Assembly: GCA_902795935.1 (NCBI GenBank)
Contig: CADBMS010000033.1
Location: 1 to 8,676, forward strand
Direction of reading: 5' to 3'
Origin: an uncultured Methanobrevibacter sp.
GTDB lineage: Archaea; Methanobacteriota; Methanobacteria; Methanobacteriales; Methanobacteriaceae
Length of the DNA stretch: 8,676 nt
Both the position numbers and the translations under genes were made by a program. Of this stretch, positions 5,818 to 8,676 are shown piece by piece. Position 1 is the stretch's first letter, and every line of letters starts with the position of its first letter. The notes beneath the pieces are model-generated. The model was not told where the DNA came from. It saw only the letters and a list, made by a program, of their open reading frames with translations, and made no database searches.

Positions 5818-7665
5818 TTAGTCATCATCTAACATCTTTTTTGGTTCATATTCAGCATAAAAACCGTCAGTATCGGCATATATGCTTTTAAAACCATAAG
5901 CTTCCGCTTGTTTCATTGTTTTTTTTATATAATCTCTACCCCACGCCGTGATTGATCTAGCACACTCTATTGAGTACCATCTAAATCGCGAATAACCATA
6001 AACTCCATACATAGTATTAGCTAATCGCTTAAGAGCTTGTTGTTGAACGTCTAATACTTTTTTCTCCATTGGATCTTCAGTATTTAACATTGCCTGTTTT
6101 ACTCTTACACGTTCATTTAATACATGGCCTAATACAGAGGGTATGAAACCTTTTGGTTCTTTTATAAATTTATAACCATATTCTGGCGATATGTTATATT
6201 TAATATCCTCCCTATTAAATATAAGGTTTTCGTTATTAACATCCTTTTCTATTGTAATGTTACCTTCAAATGTATCTGGTGAAATATTCTTAGATATAAT
6301 TATACTAGGATATAAGCTTCTGAAATCGAATTGAACAATGTTTTCATGTAATCCTTTTTCAGGCTCTTTAACATAACCTCCTAATGTACGTTTTCCTTTT
6401 CTTTCAACAAATTGAGCCCCAGAAGGCTTATTTGGAACTAATTCACCTTTTTCATAAGCTTTACGTGTTAAAAACCATTCAATCTGTTGTCCTGTTGCTA
6501 ATCTAGTCATATCAAATAAGGGTTGACCTACAATTCTTGTAAGTTCTAATGACAGAGGCAGTATTTTCTCTGCTATTTGGTATGTTGTAACTACATCAGC
6601 TAAAGAATATTTAAAGAGGTCTTTTAGTGGTTGACCATCACTATCCCAATATTGCCAAAGTTTATCCCCAGGAAGGTCAAATTTTTCTTCACCGAATAAT
6701 TCTGAATATACCCGTTCTAGTGTGTATCGGTCTAGATTCATGTACCTTCTCATTACTAAGTATAAATCTACATGAATTATTCCTTTTATTGTTGCAGCGT
6801 TAGTGTAACCCCTTCGTATAAATTTTAAATTTGACCCATCAATCCCTAAGTTTAATTTAACCCCCAATATTTTCGCTCTTGTTTGAATATAATTAAAATC
6901 GAAGTTATCGGAGTTATATCCCACAATTACATCAGGTTGTACTTGATTTATTGTTTCAACAAATTTTTCTATAATTTCTATCTCATTATTTACTTTTTCA
7001 GCATATTGTATATTAGTACCTTTAGTTGATATTACCTTTTCAACACCACAATTGCCAGCCATACCAATCATGATTATTTCATTAACCTCCGGATCAGGCA
7101 TTCCTTTAGGACTTCTAACTTCTATATCAAAACTTAATATATTCAACTTTGGGAATTTTGAATCTCCAGGCATTGGAGCTGAATCCAATTCTATTATTGT
7201 TACATTTTCTGGATTATTAGGTAAACATTTAGATTTTTCTACTACTTTTCCTTGAAGTTGTATTTCTGACATTGGAAATATATTATTGTTTATTAGATAT
7301 CTTCTGTAGAATGGAATATCATGTTCATATATTTCTTTAATTGAACTTAATTTTCGTATATCTTCTTTTATTGATGATACATTTTGTGGATGGCCAACTA
7401 CTATTTTAATTACTTCTGTTTGTTCTCCTAAATTATTGAGGGTTAATTTTTCTAGTCTTTTTATTAGATTTATTTCTTTTAGTTGTTGTTTTGCTTTTTC
7501 AACATCATATGGTATTGCATAAAAATATGGTTCAAATGTCCTATCTATTGCAATTACATGATTATTTTGATTATTAATTGTTTCTTTTCCAAATAATCTT
7601 ATTACTGCTTCACCATCATCAGTAAAATAATCAATATCCAATAGAACAATATTTTTTTTTACCAT
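5818..7665 (-). CDS. polB1: Split family B DNA polymerase, large subunit (PolB1), ending just after motif C
   Basis: This 615-residue chain holds most of an archaeal family B DNA polymerase. The N-terminal domain (about 1-140) includes the HDIPFYRRYLI segment typical of archaeal PolB. The 3'-5' exonuclease follows with Exo I FDIE (Asp180, Glu182), Exo II YNSDNFD (Asp256) and Exo III YSLAD (Asp357). Polymerase motif A is DFRSLYPSII (447-456), motif B is KRLANTMYGVYGY (546-558) and motif C is YADTDG (596-601), so both catalytic Asp clusters are present. The chain stops 14 residues after motif C, ending MLDDD, so the rest of the palm and the thumb (roughly 180-200 residues in one-piece enzymes) are absent. 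This matches the split polymerase described in Methanothermobacter thermautotrophicus, where a separate small subunit supplies the C-terminus. That second gene is not in this window. All conserved motifs are intact, which argues against decay. The start has only a weak GTTGAT upstream. Confidence 0.95.
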   Translation of the reverse strand: MVKKNIVLLDIDYFTDDGEAVIRLFGKETINNQNNHVIAIDRTFEPYFYAIPYDVEKAKQQLKEINLIKRLEKLTLNNLGEQTEVIKIVVGHPQNVSSIKEDIRKLSSIKEIYEHDIPFYRRYLINNNIFPMSEIQLQGKVVEKSKCLPNNPENVTIIELDSAPMPGDSKFPKLNILSFDIEVRSPKGMPDPEVNEIIMIGMAGNCGVEKVISTKGTNIQYAEKVNNEIEIIEKFVETINQVQPDVIVGYNSDNFDFNYIQTRAKILGVKLNLGIDGSNLKFIRRGYTNAATIKGIIHVDLYLVMRRYMNLDRYTLERVYSELFGEEKFDLPGDKLWQYWDSDGQPLKDLFKYSLADVVTTYQIAEKILPLSLELTRIVGQPLFDMTRLATGQQIEWFLTRKAYEKGELVPNKPSGAQFVERKGKRTLGGYVKEPEKGLHENIVQFDFRSLYPSIIISKNISPDTFEGNITIEKDVNNENLIFNREDIKYNISPEYGYKFIKEPKGFIPSVLGHVLNERVRVKQAMLNTEDPMEKKVLDVQQQALKRLANTMYGVYGYSRFRWYSIECARSITAWGRDYIKKTMKQAEAYGFKSIYADTDGFYAEYEPKKMLDDD

Positions 7666-8016
7666 TACAAATCAACTTAATAAATTTTAATTATTACTTG
7701 TTTATTAGTATCCCTTATTAATAAAATCAATGTTTTTAATTCATTTTTTTATTGATCATAATTAAAATAAATTTTATAGTTTTAATTATCTATATCTAGC
7801 ATGACTAAACTATAGTTATTTTTAATAGAATCATTTTAAAATAAATTTTTGACTAATAATATTAATTTTATTTTGTTAACATGTGTTTTAATTTAAGGTT
7901 ATCCTCATAAAATCATAGTGTTTTGTTTATAAAAATATATTAATTTTCGCATATAGAATTTAATTTCATATTATTTAAATAAAAAGAAATATTTAAAATT
8001 TTATAAAAAAATAAAA
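7666..8016. other. Non-coding spacer upstream of polB1
   Basis: This 351-bp AT-rich stretch separates the AI-2E-type gene from polB1, both on the minus strand. I see no open frame with coding character, tRNA, or clear C/D or H/ACA box RNA. It should contain the 3' end signal of the upstream gene (right end) and the polB1 promoter (left end). A 10-bp palindrome, AACTATAGTT, lies at 7808-7817. A replication origin is not supported: I see no repeated G-rich origin-recognition boxes. Confidence 0.6.
7772..7780 (-). promoter_or_regulatory. Possible TATA box of polB1
   Basis: On the minus strand ACTATAAAA lies about 107 bp before the polB1 ATG, preceded by A-rich sequence. Transcription would start near 7750 with a leader of about 85 bases. 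Other AT-rich words nearer the gene, such as TACTAATAAAC around 7700-7710, are alternatives, so this is only a candidate. Confidence 0.25.
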
Positions 8017-8018
8017 TT
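7997..8018 (-). terminator. U-rich 3' end signal of the AI-2E-family gene
   Basis: Just past the stop codon the minus strand reads ATTTTATTTTTTTATAAAA, giving seven consecutive T (complement of 8005-8011). AATTTTAT (7997-8004) and ATAAAATT (8011-8018) are perfect inverted repeats flanking the tract, overlapping the stop codon. The hairpin is AT-only and weak; the U-tract is the more likely archaeal termination signal. Confidence 0.4.
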
Positions 8019-8676
8019 AAATGGAATCATTTTTCATTTTAAAAACATTCAAAACAGAATATGTCATACCCAAAATTAATGGCCCTAAAATAAAACCAAC
8101 AAGACCAAAAACTAAAGGTCCCGTTAAAAAACCAATCAAAAATAACAAAGGATGAATATCTGCATATATACCCGCTAATTTTGGTCTAATAAAAATATCA
8201 CTAGAACTGAGAATAATACCTAATAATAAAACCAAACCAGCCCGAATATAATTACCAGTCATAATATCAAAAACCAATAAAACTAAATACATCCCCCATG
8301 GACCTAAAATAGGTAAAAATTGTAAAAAGCCGGTTATAAACGCTAAAATAATAACATAAGGATAACCTAAAATAAAATAACCAATACCTGCAATAATACC
8401 AATAATAATCGCAGTTACAAAATGTCCATAGAAAATACTTAACATAACCATCTTAAATTCTTCAATAAGCACATAATAAGAATCAGAATAATTAGATGGA
8501 ACAATTTCAGCAAAATAATTGATTATAGAATTACCATCACGAATGAAATAATAAGTTGCAGCAATTAAAATAAATAATTTTAAAAATAAATTAGCCAAAT
8601 TAGCAATCCAATCTGCAGCAAAATTAACAATATAAACTAAAATATCATTAACTGCATTTTTAATAATAGACATGAA
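8017..8676 (-). CDS. AI-2E/PerM-family membrane transporter, C-terminal part (cut by right edge)
   Basis: The frame is open to the right edge (the codon before the first visible Met is TTC), so the 219 visible residues are the C-terminal two thirds of a protein that is usually about 330-360 residues long; the Met at 8671-8673 is not the start. It is strongly hydrophobic, with membrane segments at roughly 24-45, 84-105, 108-135, 144-160 and 174-208 counted from that Met. Family signatures are YYFIRDG (41-47), GFLQFLPILGPWGMYLV (115-131), FIRPKLAG (161-168) and HPLLFLIGFLTGPLVFGLVGFILGPLI (174-200), the last being the typical AI-2E/PerM C-terminus. Members include the Escherichia coli AI-2 exporter TqsA and Na+/H+ antiporter-like proteins; the substrate here cannot be inferred, and an autoinducer role in a methanogen should not be assumed from the name. 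It lies 351 bp upstream of polB1 on the same strand, with a U-rich tract between, so cotranscription is unlikely. Confidence 0.88.
   Translation of the reverse strand, partial: FMSIIKNAVNDILVYIVNFAADWIANLANLFLKLFILIAATYYFIRDGNSIINYFAEIVPSNYSDSYYVLIEEFKMVMLSIFYGHFVTAIIIGIIAGIGYFILGYPYVIILAFITGFLQFLPILGPWGMYLVLLVFDIMTGNYIRAGLVLLLGIILSSSDIFIRPKLAGIYADIHPLLFLIGFLTGPLVFGLVGFILGPLILGMTYSVLNVFKMKNDSI

Noticed and set aside
5525..5820. Small frame as the frameshifted remainder of the polymerase
   Set aside because: Its sequence has none of the PolB thumb or late palm motifs, is far too short, and is basic-tailed with its own ribosome binding site.
5860..5885. Intein or split-intein remnant at polymerase motif C
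   Set aside because: The chain reads through YADTDG without interruption, and no intein-type splice-junction motif follows before the stop.
7052..7255. 67-residue open frame on the plus strand inside polB1
   Set aside because: It is antisense to the exonuclease region of polB1 (Exo I motif included) and has no support of its own.
7666..8016. Replication origin next to polB1
   Set aside because: AT-richness alone is not evidence in this genome; no repeated origin-recognition boxes or orc1/cdc6 gene is visible.
8017..8676. Quorum-sensing (AI-2) exporter role
   Set aside because: The family name is historical and covers transporters of diverse or unknown substrate; no LuxS-type gene or other signalling context is present here.

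Overview
The window comes from an AT-rich methanogenic euryarchaeon, almost certainly of the order Methanobacteriales. A Methanosphaera-like (or low-GC Methanobrevibacter-like) genome is my best guess. The support is: an archaeal proteasome beta subunit with a short autocleaved propeptide; an archaeal KH/beta-CASP ribonuclease (aCPSF1/FttA); an Ldh2-type sulfolactate/malate dehydrogenase; a family B DNA polymerase split just after motif C, as known from Methanothermobacter; GGTGAT-like ribosome binding sites; and very AT-rich spacers. From memory, the order proteasome beta, KH-CPSF nuclease, purM, malate/sulfolactate dehydrogenase, then split polB large subunit also occurs in Methanothermobacter thermautotrophicus, so this looks like a conserved chromosomal core region rather than an island.

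Layout. On the left, positions 1-114 (minus) hold the first 38 codons of a gene resembling the Trm5/Tyw2 tRNA methyltransferases. It runs off the window and diverges from psmB across a 314-bp AT-rich promoter spacer. psmB (429-1058, plus) ends before a T-rich terminator-like tract. aCPSF1 (1293-3203, plus), purM (3284-4312, plus) and comC/mdh (4351-5379, plus) follow. The last two are separated by only 38 bp and are probably one transcript, possibly with aCPSF1. A convergent spacer (5380-5524) carries three inverted repeats. The last is an 11-bp perfect hairpin followed by seven T, with a T-run on the other strand too, so it probably stops transcription from both sides.

On the minus strand, polB1 (5818-7665) is followed 26 bp downstream by an unrecognised 88-codon gene (5525-5791). 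Upstream of polB1 lies a 351-bp non-coding spacer and then the 3' two thirds of an AI-2E/PerM-family membrane protein gene (8017-8676), cut by the right edge.

Functionally these are housekeeping genes: protein degradation, transcription termination/RNA processing, purine synthesis, coenzyme M (or malate) metabolism, DNA synthesis and tRNA modification. I see no mobile element, CRISPR array, rRNA or tRNA. The least ordinary items are the truncated polymerase, whose thumb is not encoded in this window, the small unknown gene apparently cotranscribed with it, and the bidirectional hairpin terminator.
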